Assembly: GCF_022008395.1 (NCBI RefSeq)
Contig: NZ_JAIRBB010000007.1
Span: 82,113 to 146,112, forward strand
Length of the DNA: 64,000 nucleotides
Reading direction: 5' to 3'
Source: Aequorivita xiaoshiensis
GTDB taxonomy: Bacteria; Bacteroidota; Bacteroidia; Flavobacteriales; Flavobacteriaceae
The position numbers and the translations under genes were made by a program. The notes under the pieces are model-generated. The model had not been told where the DNA came from. It saw nothing but the letters and a program-made list of their open reading frames with translations, and did not search any database. Position 1 is the stretch's first letter; the number at the start of each line of letters is the position of its first letter. This document shows positions 27,473-36,121 of this stretch, piece after piece.

Positions 27473-28056
27473 ACTTTCCTGTTCTTGTTGATTTCGTCTT
27501 GAAGTTTTCTACGTAATTTTTGCTCGCGTTCTAAACTATTTCTACGGTTATCTTCTAATTCAATCTCTAATTCAGCCATTTTTAATTGAGCCGCTTTAGT
27601 AATTTTATGACTGTTTAAAAATCTATAGAATAAAAAGCCTGAGATTAAAAGCAGAATTCCTATAATAGACCACATAATGGTATTATAGGTGCTTTTGGAA
27701 GTAAGTATTCCAAATAATTCGATTCCGTCTTCTTTTTCTTTAGAAGCCGCTAAGTTTTCTTGAACTTGATTTAAGTTTTGAGTTAGTGAGTCAATTTCAG
27801 TATTCTGATTTTTTATTTCACTTTCTAAACTTGTAATTTTTTGCTCTAGCGTAGAAACAGAATCTAAAATGTTTCTTTTTAAAGTTGCTAGTTGGGTTTT
27901 CTTAATTACCTTGTACTCTTGATAACTGTTACTTTTATCAAAGGCATCGGTCATTTGATTTTTAAGGGTGTTTTTTTCAATTTGAACAGAATCCTGAGCA
28001 TTTGCGCTTATGCTGAACAGAAATAGTGGAATAGTTAATAATAAAATTTTTTTCAT
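27469..28056 (-). CDS. Exported coiled-coil membrane protein of unknown function
   Basis: 195 residues: a signal peptide (MKKILLLTIPLFLFSISANA), a coiled coil over about 46-108 (TQLATLKRNILDSVSTLEQK, ITSLESEIKNQNTEIDSLTQ), a membrane helix near 126-145 (TIMWSIIGILLLISGFLFY), then a second charged helix with an RKLQDEINKNRK tail in the cytoplasm. Flavobacterial relatives are sometimes labelled tRNA (guanine-N1)-methyltransferase, but I see no SAM-binding or knot motif, so that name should not be used. A promoter candidate lies at 28122-28155. Possibly an envelope scaffold; function unknown. Confidence 0.75.
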   Translation of the reverse strand: MKKILLLTIPLFLFSISANAQDSVQIEKNTLKNQMTDAFDKSNSYQEYKVIKKTQLATLKRNILDSVSTLEQKITSLESEIKNQNTEIDSLTQNLNQVQENLAASKEKEDGIELFGILTSKSTYNTIMWSIIGILLLISGFLFYRFLNSHKITKAAQLKMAELEIELEDNRRNSLEREQKLRRKLQDEINKNRKV

Positions 28057-28121
28057 GTCTTTAAGTTTGTTTGCTTGCCTTCATTAACTGCACAAGAGTA
28101 GCAAAATTGTGTAGAATAGCA

Positions 28122-28155
28122 CAAAATTAGTCTTGATTTACCTTTTTTTTAACAA
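28122..28155 (-). promoter_or_regulatory. Candidate promoter of the coiled-coil gene (TTG-N23-TAATTTTG)
   Basis: On the minus strand: TTG at 28155-28153, 23-nt spacer, TAATTTTG at 28129-28122. The -7 box is good; the spacer is at the long end of the accepted range. The leader would be about 60 nt. Confidence 0.5.
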
Positions 28156-28180
28156 ATGAAAAAAATCTTAGGAGAAAAAC

Positions 28181-29485
28181 TTATGAAATAGCAGCTTTAT
28201 ACACTTTTAAACATCGCTCTCTAGCTACCTTATGGTCGACTATTTTCTCGGGGTATTTGGCAGTTTCAAATTCGGAAACATACTTTTTAATATACTTGTA
28301 ATCTTTATCGTATTTTTCAATCTGTGTTGTAGGATTAAAAATTCTAAAGTAGGGTGCTGCATCTACACCGCAACCTGCTGCCCACTGCCAATTCCCAACG
28401 TTGCTAGAAAGTTCGTAATCTAATAATTTTTCGGCAAAATACGCCTCTCCCCAACGCCAATCTATTAATAGATGCTTACACAAAAAACTTGCTACAACCA
28501 TCCTTACGCGGTTATGCATATAACCAGTAGTGTTTAACTGTCGCATGCCAGCATCTACTAAAGGATAACCAGTTTTCCCCTCTTTCCACCTTTGAAATTC
28601 AACTTCATTGTTTCGCCATTTAATTCTGTCGTATTTCTTTTTAAAGGCATTTTCCACCGTTTCAGGAAAGTGCCATAAGATTTGCATAAAGAATTCACGC
28701 CAAATTAGTTCTTGCCAAAAAACTTCATTTTTCTCGGCTGTAGCCTTCTTCATTATTTCTCTAATACTTACCGTACCAAATCGCAAATAAATTCCTAAAT
28801 GTGAAGTAGCATCTTCAGCCGGGAAGTCTCTTTTGTTTTCATATTGCTGAATGGTTAATGGAGTTATGGAGTAATCTGGAACTTTAATTGTAGACTTCTC
28901 AAATCCGATATCATTTAATGAAAGATTTGGTAAACGTGAATTTTGATATAAATTTTTAAAGTGTTTCTTTGAATTTAATATCTCACCTTCAAACTCCGTA
29001 TTATACTGCGCTTTCCATTTTTTCATATATGGAGTGTAAACGAGGTAAGGAGTACCGTCACCTTTAACAATTTCATTCTTCTCAAAAAGCACCTGATCTT
29101 TAAAAGTGTGAAATTTGATTTTATTATGGCTTAGAAATTTTTCTATATGCTGGTCACGATCTCTCGCATAAGGTTCATAATCGTGATTTGTAATTACATT
29201 TTGAACTCCAAATTTTGAGATTATTCCTTGAAAAACGTCCTTAGTATTTCCGTGGTAGATTGCTAGACTACTGCCGTGCTTTTGTAATTCCGCGCGCAAA
29301 CTTTGTAGGGTTTGAAAAATAAATGTAATGCGGGCATCGTCTTTAGGAAGTTCACTAATTATTTCTGTATCAAATATAAAGATTGGAAGTACGGGGTATT
29401 TTCCTTTTAGGGCATTCTGAAAACCCGTATTGTCGTGAAGCCTTAAATCTCTTCGAAACCAAAATATATTTACTTTTTGTGTCAA
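28181..29485 (-). CDS. Deoxyribodipyrimidine photo-lyase / cryptochrome
   Basis: A 434-residue class I-type photolyase/cryptochrome. NIFWFRRDLRLHDNTGFQNA opens the antenna-pigment domain, and the FAD-binding helical domain shows FPAEDATSHLGIYLRFGTVS, WQELIWREFFMQILWHFP, the block LVDAGMRQLNTTGYMHNRVR, MVVASFLCKHLLIDWRWGE and SNVGNWQWAAGCGVDAAPYF. These fit a light-driven repair enzyme for cyclobutane pyrimidine dimers; a cryptochrome role cannot be excluded. It starts at TTG 29485. An SRPBCC gene and a tiny basic ORF lie upstream on the same strand, suggesting a stress cluster. Confidence 0.92.
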   Translation of the reverse strand: MTQKVNIFWFRRDLRLHDNTGFQNALKGKYPVLPIFIFDTEIISELPKDDARITFIFQTLQSLRAELQKHGSSLAIYHGNTKDVFQGIISKFGVQNVITNHDYEPYARDRDQHIEKFLSHNKIKFHTFKDQVLFEKNEIVKGDGTPYLVYTPYMKKWKAQYNTEFEGEILNSKKHFKNLYQNSRLPNLSLNDIGFEKSTIKVPDYSITPLTIQQYENKRDFPAEDATSHLGIYLRFGTVSIREIMKKATAEKNEVFWQELIWREFFMQILWHFPETVENAFKKKYDRIKWRNNEVEFQRWKEGKTGYPLVDAGMRQLNTTGYMHNRVRMVVASFLCKHLLIDWRWGEAYFAEKLLDYELSSNVGNWQWAAGCGVDAAPYFRIFNPTTQIEKYDKDYKYIKKYVSEFETAKYPEKIVDHKVARERCLKVYKAAIS

Positions 29486-29637
29486 ATCTAAATTAGTGTT
29501 TTAGGTTGGAGTTTTTTCGTCAAGTTTTAATAATAAGCTATAAAAATTATCCGGAAATTGACTTTTACAAACGGAATTAATTAATTTTGAAAACTCTCTT
29601 AAGAGTTATTTTTCCTTCAAAAGATTTGTTGTCAGTA

Positions 29638-30099
29638 TCACAAGGTGCCGAAGAGCTCGTGCAATTTATTTTTTCGATATTCGAATATTTCGTCTAATTT
29701 CGGTTTAACCAATAGTGGGTGGACTAGTTGCCCGAGAAATCCAAAAGGAAGTTTATAATGAAGTAAGTCTTCCATTTCAATTCCGCCGTCAATTTCTTTA
29801 ATAAAATGCTTGTGATGCCAAAGAGAATACGGGCCAAAGCGTTGTTCGTCTACGAAATATTCGCGATTCACAACATGTGTAATCTCAGTTACCCACTTTG
29901 TTTTAATGCCTAAAATAGGGGTTACTATATACTCAATTATTTGTCCGGCAAACATAGGTTTTTCTGATCCAGACAGAATATCGAACCCCATATAATCGGG
30001 AGTAATAACTTTTAAGTTCTTAGGGTTTGAAAGAAACGCCCAAGCTTCATCAACTGTTATAGGTAATTTTTGTTTTGCTTGAAGTGTATAAATTTTCAT
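29638..30099 (-). CDS. SRPBCC family (START/Bet v 1-like) protein
   Basis: 153 residues: YTLQAKQKLPITVDEAWAFL, then SNPKNLKVITPDYMGFDILS, IEYIVTPILGIKTKWVTEIT, PYSLWHHKHFIKEIDGGIEM and the end HPLLVKPKLDEIFEYRKNKL. This is the YfbR-like SRPBCC group that often accompanies photolyase genes in Bacteroidota and marine bacteria. It presumably binds a hydrophobic ligand; no ligand is known. The photolyase gene follows 152 nt downstream on the same strand. A 38-codon ORF (30106-30222) ends 6 nt before its ATG. Confidence 0.85.
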   Translation of the reverse strand: MKIYTLQAKQKLPITVDEAWAFLSNPKNLKVITPDYMGFDILSGSEKPMFAGQIIEYIVTPILGIKTKWVTEITHVVNREYFVDEQRFGPYSLWHHKHFIKEIDGGIEMEDLLHYKLPFGFLGQLVHPLLVKPKLDEIFEYRKNKLHELFGTL

Positions 30100-30105
30100 T
30101 AAAGA

Positions 30106-30222
30106 TTATCTACTTCTTTTAATTGTAAGTCTCTTATTCATTGACAGTAACCTGTAAGTATCTACATCTAAAGCCTTATATCTCGACTTAACTCTTATCT
30201 TATTCCTTAATTTTTTCAACAT
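30106..30222 (-). CDS. Possible 38-residue strongly basic small protein
   Basis: An ATG-started frame (ATG at 30222-30220, TAA at 30108-30106) that reads MLKKLRNKIRVKSRYKALDV, then DTYRLLSMNKRLTIKRSR. Fourteen of 38 residues are Lys or Arg, with no hydrophobic membrane run. The stop is 6 nt before the ATG of the SRPBCC gene, the spacing of a translationally coupled upstream gene, and the composition (few stop-prone codons, an amphipathic Lys/Arg/Leu pattern) differs from the surrounding AT-rich noncoding DNA. I recognise no family. It could be a real small nucleic-acid-binding protein, a leader peptide, or chance. Confidence 0.45.
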   Translation of the reverse strand: MLKKLRNKIRVKSRYKALDVDTYRLLSMNKRLTIKRSR

Positions 30223-30424
30223 AGCTCAATTTTTTCTTTAAAATTACTTTGTTTTAAACTGTAATGAAAAGGTTAAACAAAAATTTAACATATAGAGGTC
30301 GTTTCTTGTATAGCTTGGACTTAGAAGTATTGTGTTTGTGGGTTTTTTAAGTTTTTATTAACTTTAAAGAAGGTATTCAAACAGTACCTTCGTAAGTAAT
30401 ATAAACACCCAAAAACCAATAAAG
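30223..30424. other. Divergent intergenic region upstream of the DUF2911 gene
   Basis: About 200 nt between the small basic ORF (minus) and the DUF2911 gene (plus). TACCTTCG at 30385-30392 is a near-consensus -7 box for the plus gene; no clear -33 element or RNA structure is seen. Confidence 0.35.
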
Positions 30425-31270
30425 ATGAAAAAGATAATTTTACTTTTTTCTGTTTTAATGCTAACTGCAAGTATTCAAGCACAAATAGAAACTCCACAAC
30501 CGAGTCCGTTTCAGAAAATTGAACAAAAAGTGGGGCTTACAGATATTACATTAGAATATTCTAGACCTTCTATGAGAGGTAGAACAATTTTTGGCGATTT
30601 AGTGCCTCACAATAAAATGTGGCGTGTAGGAGCTAATACAAATACAAAAATAACGTTTAGTGATGCAGTTGAAATAGGAGGAAAAAAACTCGCTGCTGGT
30701 TCGTATGCAGTATACGCAAAGCCGAGTGCCACAAATTGGGACGTATATTTCTACAGCGATTCAAACAATTGGGGGTTGCCTGAAAAATGGGATGATAAGA
30801 AAGTAGCTGCAAAGGTTTCAGTTCCAGCTTACCCGATGCCTATAAAAATTGAAACGTTAACAATGACGTTTGATAATCTTACCAATGACTCTGCAGTATT
30901 AGGAATTCTTTGGGCCGACACCTATGTAGGAGTACCAATAAAATTATTTACTGATAAAGCCGTTACAGCTAACATAGAACGCGCAATGAGCGGTCCTAGT
31001 TCTAACGACTATTACGCAGCAGCAGTATACTACTTAACTGAAGGGAAAGACATCAATAAAGCTAAAAATTGGATTGATAAGTCGTTTGAGATGAATAAAG
31101 ACCCTAAGTACTATCAGGTTCGTCAGAAAGCGCTTATTTACGCAGCTGCAGGTGATAAAAAAGGAGCCATTGAAGCTGCCAAGCAATCACTTAAAATGTC
31201 TAAAGAGGCTGGAAACGACGATTATGTAAAAATGAACGAAAAATCTATTGAAGAATGGGAAGGTAAATAA
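30425..31270 (+). CDS. Secreted DUF2911 domain protein with C-terminal TPR-like repeats
   Basis: 281 residues: signal peptide (MKKIILLFSVLMLTASIQAQ), then the DUF2911 core with PSPFQKIEQKVGLTDITLEY, the invariant-looking SRPSMRGRTIFGDLVPHNKM, WRVGANTNTKITFSDAVEIG and AGSYAVYAKPS. From about residue 195 on, helices typical of tetratricopeptide repeats appear (DYYAAAVYYLTEGKDINKAK, QKALIYAAAGDKKGAIEAAK). Function is unknown; presumably periplasmic. Monocistronic, with a perfect 15-bp terminator at 31296. Confidence 0.9.
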   Translation: MKKIILLFSVLMLTASIQAQIETPQPSPFQKIEQKVGLTDITLEYSRPSMRGRTIFGDLVPHNKMWRVGANTNTKITFSDAVEIGGKKLAAGSYAVYAKPSATNWDVYFYSDSNNWGLPEKWDDKKVAAKVSVPAYPMPIKIETLTMTFDNLTNDSAVLGILWADTYVGVPIKLFTDKAVTANIERAMSGPSSNDYYAAAVYYLTEGKDINKAKNWIDKSFEMNKDPKYYQVRQKALIYAAAGDKKGAIEAAKQSLKMSKEAGNDDYVKMNEKSIEEWEGK

Positions 31271-31295
31271 TCTTAATCACTTACCTGAAGCTATA

Positions 31296-31328
31296 AAAAG
31301 AGGCTATCTAATGTAGATAGCCTCTTTT
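31296..31328. terminator. Bidirectional terminator between the DUF2911 and AhpD-like genes
   Basis: A perfect 15-bp inverted repeat, aaaagaggctatcta / tagatagcctctttt, with loop atg; A and T runs on the two sides suit both convergent genes. Confidence 0.9.
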
Positions 31329-31351
31329 AGTATATATAATTAGTTTAAATT

Positions 31352-31699
31352 TTATTCTGCTTCTAAAGCTTCCCAATATTCATAAGCTCTTCGTAAATGC
31401 GGAATTACTATGGTTCCGCCAATAAGAAGTGAGATACTCATCCCTTCAACAACTTCTTCTTTTGTAAGTCTGAGTCTATGACATTCTTCTAGATGATACC
31501 GTACGCAGTCATCACAACGAAGTACTAATGAGTTTCCTAAACCTAGGAGTTCTTTTGTTTTCTTTGGGAGTGCACCTTCAGTAAATGCATTGGTATCCAA
31601 ATTAAATATACGCTTGATGATTTTGTTATTATCTTCAAGCATTTTTTGGTTCATCTTTTCCCGATAGGCGTTAAATTCTTCAACAATATTTTTTTCCAT
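31352..31699 (-). CDS. Carboxymuconolactone decarboxylase family (AhpD-like) protein
   Basis: A 115-residue helical protein with the family core KELLGLGNSLVLRCDDCVRY, then HLEECHRLRLTKEEVVEGMS, and IGGTIVIPHLRRAYEYWEAL. The CxxC pair (CDDC) followed three residues later by His is the AhpD-like redox centre, so a peroxidase-linked thiol role is more likely than true carboxymuconolactone decarboxylation. Cytoplasmic. It shares a terminator with the DUF2911 gene and lies 110 nt downstream of tatC on the same strand. Confidence 0.88.
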   Translation of the reverse strand: MEKNIVEEFNAYREKMNQKMLEDNNKIIKRIFNLDTNAFTEGALPKKTKELLGLGNSLVLRCDDCVRYHLEECHRLRLTKEEVVEGMSISLLIGGTIVIPHLRRAYEYWEALEAE

Positions 31700-31809
31700 A
31701 GCTGTTATTTTTATTCAAAACTTAGATACGCCAATACTCAAAATAAGGTTCGGTTGTTAATTGAAACGCTACTATAAAAACTATTTCAATTTAACCTATT
31801 AATTGGTAT

Positions 31810-32643
31810 TTATGCATTTTTCATTCTTTTCAATTCTCTTTCTTGATTTCTTATTACAATTTTTGATATGTAGATACTTACTTCATACAGTATTAAAATA
31901 GGGATAGCCACGATTATCTGGCTAACAATATCTGGAGGAGTAATTACAGCAGAAAGAACTAACACAATAACCAACGCAAATTTTCGGTATTTGCGAAGAA
32001 TTTCAGGAGTTACCAGGCCAATCTTAGTTAAGATGTACATTATAATTGGCAACTCAAATACTATTCCTGAAGCCAATACAGATGTACGAACCAAGGAGAT
32101 ATAACTATCTAAATCGAAGTCGTTAAAAACCCTATCGCTTACTTGATAGTTTCCTAAGAAATTAATTGAAAGCGGTGTAATAATGTAGTAACCAAATAAA
32201 ACACCAACAAAGAAAAGTAGGGATGCGATTACAATAAACCCACGGCTAGACTTGCGCTCTTTTTCTTTTAAGCCTGGGCTAATAAACTTCCACAATTCAT
32301 AAAGTATGTATGGAAAAGCAATTATAATTCCCGCGTAAATAGATGTCCACATGTGAGCTGAAAACTGCCCAGCCATAGTTCTACTCTGAATTCTAAAAGG
32401 CATTTCATCAAAACAAAAGGCGTCCATTCCTAGTTTTTGAGAAAAATCACAAAAAATGCGATAGGTGAAAAAACTTGGCCTTGAAGGTCCAAATATTAAT
32501 GTATCGAATATAAAACTCTTAAAAATAAAGGCAAGTATTCCAACCAAGACTACAGCCATTGTTGAACGTACTAAGTGCCAACGTAATTCTTCTAAATGGT
32601 CCAAAAAGGACATTTCTTTTTCGGGGGAAGCTATTTTTTTCAT
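31810..32643 (-). CDS. tatC: Sec-independent protein translocase subunit TatC
   Basis: A 277-residue, six-helix inner-membrane protein, the receptor for twin-arginine signal peptides. MSFLDHLEELRWHLVRSTMA is the conserved N terminus, FPYILYELWKFISPGLKEKE the first loop, and VFELPIIMYILTKIGLVTPE the late signature. TatA/B genes are not in the window. It overlaps kdsD by one base (the A of the kdsD stop), so they are coupled. kdsD-tatC pairs are common in Bacteroidota. Confidence 0.96.
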   Translation of the reverse strand: MKKIASPEKEMSFLDHLEELRWHLVRSTMAVVLVGILAFIFKSFIFDTLIFGPSRPSFFTYRIFCDFSQKLGMDAFCFDEMPFRIQSRTMAGQFSAHMWTSIYAGIIIAFPYILYELWKFISPGLKEKERKSSRGFIVIASLLFFVGVLFGYYIITPLSINFLGNYQVSDRVFNDFDLDSYISLVRTSVLASGIVFELPIIMYILTKIGLVTPEILRKYRKFALVIVLVLSAVITPPDIVSQIIVAIPILILYEVSIYISKIVIRNQERELKRMKNA

Positions 32644-33608
32644 TAAATAATACCCTCTTTAGTAAGGTTATGAATATGTACGATCCCGCTATATTTCCCA
32701 TCTTCTTCAGCGATTATTTGCGTGATTCCAAATTTCTCCATCATTTCCATCGCTTCAACAGCCATAGCATTATTGTCTATTACCTTTGGATTGTTAGTCA
32801 TAATATCTTTTGCGGTTAATCCTGCAAAGGTATCTGCTTTAGTTAACATTCTACGCAAATCTCCGTCAGTAATTATACCAACAATCTTATCGTTTTCTAT
32901 AACTGCTGTTACACCAAGCATTTTCTCAGAAATTTCTACAATTACCTGTTTTACATCGGTATCGGGAGCTACTTGAGGCTTTTCGTTTAGTGAAGTGAGG
33001 TTGCTTACACGTAAGTACAACTGCTTGCCCAAAGATCCTCCTGGGTGAAATTTAGCAAAATCTTTGCTCGAGAATCCTTTTAAATCTAATAGACACATGG
33101 CTAAAGCATCACCAATTACCAATTGCGCAGTAGTGCTAGTAGTAGGAGCAAGGTTGTTAGGACAAGCCTCTTTTTCTACATAAGCATTCAAAACAAAATC
33201 TGCTTGCTGCCCTAAAAAAGATTCTGTGTTTCCTGTAATGGCAATTAGTTTATTTTGTGCCGCCTTAATTAGGGGTACTAAAACTTTTATTTCAGGAGTG
33301 TTGCCACTTTTAGAAATACAGATTACAGTATCATCGTGTTGAATTGTACCTAGATCGCCGTGAATTGCATCTGCAGCATGCATGAAAATAGCAGGAGTAC
33401 CAGTGGAGTTTAAAGTCGCAACTATTTTTGTTGCAATGTTTGCACTTTTGCCAATACCAGTAACAATTACCCTACCTTCAGAATGAAATATGTATTCAAC
33501 AGCGCCGGCAAATTCTTCGTTTACTAAATGAGCGAGATTTGCAATTGCTTTGCTCTCAGTTTCAATAGTATTCTTTGCAATTGAAATTATTCTATTTGTT
33601 TTGTTCAA
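32643..33608 (-). CDS. kdsD: Arabinose-5-phosphate isomerase (KpsF/GutQ/KdsD family)
   Basis: Isomerises ribulose-5-phosphate to arabinose-5-phosphate, the first step towards Kdo for LPS. The 321 residues hold an N-terminal SIS domain (GRVIVTGIGKSANIATKIVA, AADAIHGDLGTIQHDDTVIC, ISKSGNTPEI) and two C-terminal CBS domains (GVTAVIENDKIVGIITDGDL, MMEKFGITQIIAEEDGKYSG). It starts at TTG 33608. The context (tatC downstream, recQ divergent) is conserved in flavobacteria. The Kdo product would serve the glycan cluster at 41-48 kb. Confidence 0.93.
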   Translation of the reverse strand: MNKTNRIISIAKNTIETESKAIANLAHLVNEEFAGAVEYIFHSEGRVIVTGIGKSANIATKIVATLNSTGTPAIFMHAADAIHGDLGTIQHDDTVICISKSGNTPEIKVLVPLIKAAQNKLIAITGNTESFLGQQADFVLNAYVEKEACPNNLAPTTSTTAQLVIGDALAMCLLDLKGFSSKDFAKFHPGGSLGKQLYLRVSNLTSLNEKPQVAPDTDVKQVIVEISEKMLGVTAVIENDKIVGIITDGDLRRMLTKADTFAGLTAKDIMTNNPKVIDNNAMAVEAMEMMEKFGITQIIAEEDGKYSGIVHIHNLTKEGII

Positions 33609-33807
33609 AACTTAATGCTTTTGAATGTTTGTAACTGTACATTTTATTAGTATATTTAAATATAAAAAAAACCTAATTTAGTATTTTTTAATCTTGAGTT
33701 AACAAAAAAGTTACAGTTGCTTAATTTGATTACAAAATTACAACTGTTATTGATAATATAATCTAAATGTTGATTAAAACTGAATTACTCCCTAAAACTA
33801 TTATGAC

Positions 33808-36000
33808 GTGGTAGATTATGACATTTACGCAGACTTAAAGAAATATTTTGGATTTTCTCAATTTAAAGGTTTGCAAGAGGATGTTATTAAAAGCATCCTG
33901 GAAGGCAATAATACTTTTGTAATTATGCCAACAGGCGGAGGTAAATCCCTCTGCTATCAACTTCCTGCACTCATGCAAGAAGGAACGGCTATAGTGGTTT
34001 CCCCGCTTATAGCACTTATGAAAAATCAAGTGGATGCATTGCGAGCGTTATCATCAGAAGATGGAATAGCGCACGTATTAAACTCATCGCTTAATAAAAC
34101 TGAAGTAAAACAAGTAAAAAGTGATATTGCTAGCGGAATTACCAAACTGCTTTATGTTGCTCCCGAATCACTAACTAAAGATGAGTATGTTGATTTTCTT
34201 CAAACTCAAAAAATTTCATTTTTAGCTATTGATGAAGCGCATTGTATAAGTGAATGGGGGCACGATTTTAGACCTGAATATCGAAATCTTAAAAGTATTA
34301 TTACTCGTATAGGAAACGATATACCTATTATTGGTCTTACGGCAACCGCTACACCAAAAGTACAAGAAGACATTCTGAAGAATCTATCGATGCAGGATGC
34401 AAATACGTTTAAAGCTTCTTTTAACCGTCCGAATCTGTACTATGAAATTCGTCCAAAAACGAAAAATGTAGACGCGGATATTATTCGTTTTGTAAAACAG
34501 AATGAAGGTAAAAGTGGAATTATTTACTGTTTAAGCCGAAAAAGGGTTGAAGAACTCGCCCAAACTTTGCAGGTGAATGGTATTAAAGCCGTTCCGTATC
34601 ATGCAGGGCTCGATGGAAAAACACGTGTAAAACATCAAGATATGTTCTTGATGGAAGATGTGGATGTGGTTGTTGCTACCATTGCTTTTGGAATGGGAAT
34701 CGACAAACCAGATGTTCGCTTTGTTATCCATAACGATATACCAAAGAGTATTGAAAGCTACTATCAAGAAACTGGTCGCGCCGGCCGCGACGGTGGTGAA
34801 GGTCATTGTTTAGCTTTTTATAGCTACAAAGACATAGAAAAGCTAGAGAAGTTTATGAGTGGTAAACCAGTTGCGGAACAGGAGATTGGACACGCCCTTC
34901 TACAAGAAGTTGTAGGATTTGCCGAAACTTCTATGTCGAGACGTAAGTTTATACTTCATTATTTTGGAGAAGAATTTGACAATCAAACCGGTGAAGGCGG
35001 AATGATGGACGATAATATGCGTCATCCTAAAAAGAAACACGAAGCTACCGCGAATGCTAAAAAGCTGTTGGAGGTTGTTTTAAAGTCTAATCAACAATAT
35101 AAGAGTAAAGAGGTTGTAAACGTGTTGATTGGGAAGATAAACGCCTTAATTAAATCGCATAGAACAGATACACAAGAGTATTTCGCATCGGGTGTAGACC
35201 ATGACGCTGCTTATTGGATGGCGTTATTGCGTCAGTTATTAGTTGCTGGTTACCTAAAAAAAGACATCGAAACCTACGGCGTTATTAAACTTACAGATGC
35301 AGGGAAGGAATTTATAAAGTCTCCTACAACTTTTATGATGACGGAAGATCATTCATTTAAAGATGCTAACGACGATATAATAGTTTCGGCTAAACAGGGA
35401 GGAGATGTAGTAGATGATACACTTTTTAAATTATTAAAAGCTGAACTTAAAAAGGTTGCTAATAAGCTAGAGTTGCCACCATTTGTGATTTTCCAAGAAC
35501 CATCTTTGGAAGATATGGCCTTAAAATATCCTATAACACTAGAAGAACTAGCTAATGTTCATGGAGTAGGAGAAGGAAAGGCAAAGAAATATGGAAAGTC
35601 GTTTTTAAAATTAATTCAGGATTACGTTGAAGAAAATGAAATTATAAGACCTGAAGACTTTGTTGTAAAATCTACAGGTAGCAATAGCTCCCTTAAATTA
35701 TACATCATTCAAAACGTAGACAGAAAGCTTTCTTTACCAGATATTGCCGATGCAAAAGGGCTTGAAATGCCCGAGTTTATTAAAGAAATGGAGGCTATCG
35801 TTTATAGTGGAACAAAGTTAAATATCGATTATTGGATTGATGAAGTGTTAGATGAAGATCAACAAGAAGAAATCCACGATTATTTCCTTGAAGCTAGTAC
35901 CGATGAAATTAAAGTAGCTATGGATGAATTTGATGGAGATTACGATGAAGAAGAACTAAGACTATATCGTATAAAATTCATCAGTGAATTAGGAAACTAA
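33808..36000 (+). CDS. recQ: ATP-dependent DNA helicase RecQ (paralogue 2, HRDC-containing)
   Basis: A 730-residue RecQ with the complete helicase core: KYFGFSQFKGLQ, Walker A PTGGGKS (41-47), DEAH in AIDEAHCISEWGHDFRPEY and QETGRAGRDGG. A winged-helix RQC region and a C-terminal HRDC domain (YPITLEELANVHGVGEGKAK) follow. The zinc subdomain is unusual: its position (residues 372-410, SRRKFILHYFGEEFDNQTGE then GGMMDDNMRHPKKK) has no cysteine at all, whereas classical RecQ has four. An acidic tail ends the protein. The start is GTG at 33808. It is divergent from kdsD. Confidence 0.95.
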   Translation: MVDYDIYADLKKYFGFSQFKGLQEDVIKSILEGNNTFVIMPTGGGKSLCYQLPALMQEGTAIVVSPLIALMKNQVDALRALSSEDGIAHVLNSSLNKTEVKQVKSDIASGITKLLYVAPESLTKDEYVDFLQTQKISFLAIDEAHCISEWGHDFRPEYRNLKSIITRIGNDIPIIGLTATATPKVQEDILKNLSMQDANTFKASFNRPNLYYEIRPKTKNVDADIIRFVKQNEGKSGIIYCLSRKRVEELAQTLQVNGIKAVPYHAGLDGKTRVKHQDMFLMEDVDVVVATIAFGMGIDKPDVRFVIHNDIPKSIESYYQETGRAGRDGGEGHCLAFYSYKDIEKLEKFMSGKPVAEQEIGHALLQEVVGFAETSMSRRKFILHYFGEEFDNQTGEGGMMDDNMRHPKKKHEATANAKKLLEVVLKSNQQYKSKEVVNVLIGKINALIKSHRTDTQEYFASGVDHDAAYWMALLRQLLVAGYLKKDIETYGVIKLTDAGKEFIKSPTTFMMTEDHSFKDANDDIIVSAKQGGDVVDDTLFKLLKAELKKVANKLELPPFVIFQEPSLEDMALKYPITLEELANVHGVGEGKAKKYGKSFLKLIQDYVEENEIIRPEDFVVKSTGSNSSLKLYIIQNVDRKLSLPDIADAKGLEMPEFIKEMEAIVYSGTKLNIDYWIDEVLDEDQQEEIHDYFLEASTDEIKVAMDEFDGDYDEEELRLYRIKFISELGN

Positions 36001-36058
36001 TCAAATTAATGTAAGTAAAATTCTATTTGTAAATAATATAAACGAAATTTCTAAATGC

Positions 36059-36101
36059 AAAAAGAGCAAAACATTTAAATTTTTAATGTTTTGCTCTTTT
36101 T
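36059..36101. terminator. Bidirectional terminator between recQ and the nucleoid-associated gene
   Basis: A 17-bp inverted repeat (aaaaagagcaaaacatt at 36059-36075, aatgttttgctcttttt at 36085-36101) around a 9-nt AT loop. Confidence 0.9.
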
Positions 36102-36121
36102 ATTTTATTGCTTGGCTACAG

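Noticed and set aside
27469..28056. tRNA (guanine-N1)-methyltransferase annotation
   Set aside because: The protein is an exported coiled-coil with one membrane helix and shows no SPOUT or SAM-binding motif.
29483..29490. TAGATTTG box at the photolyase start
   Set aside because: The box overlaps the TTG start codon and has no -33 partner, so it is unlikely to be the promoter.
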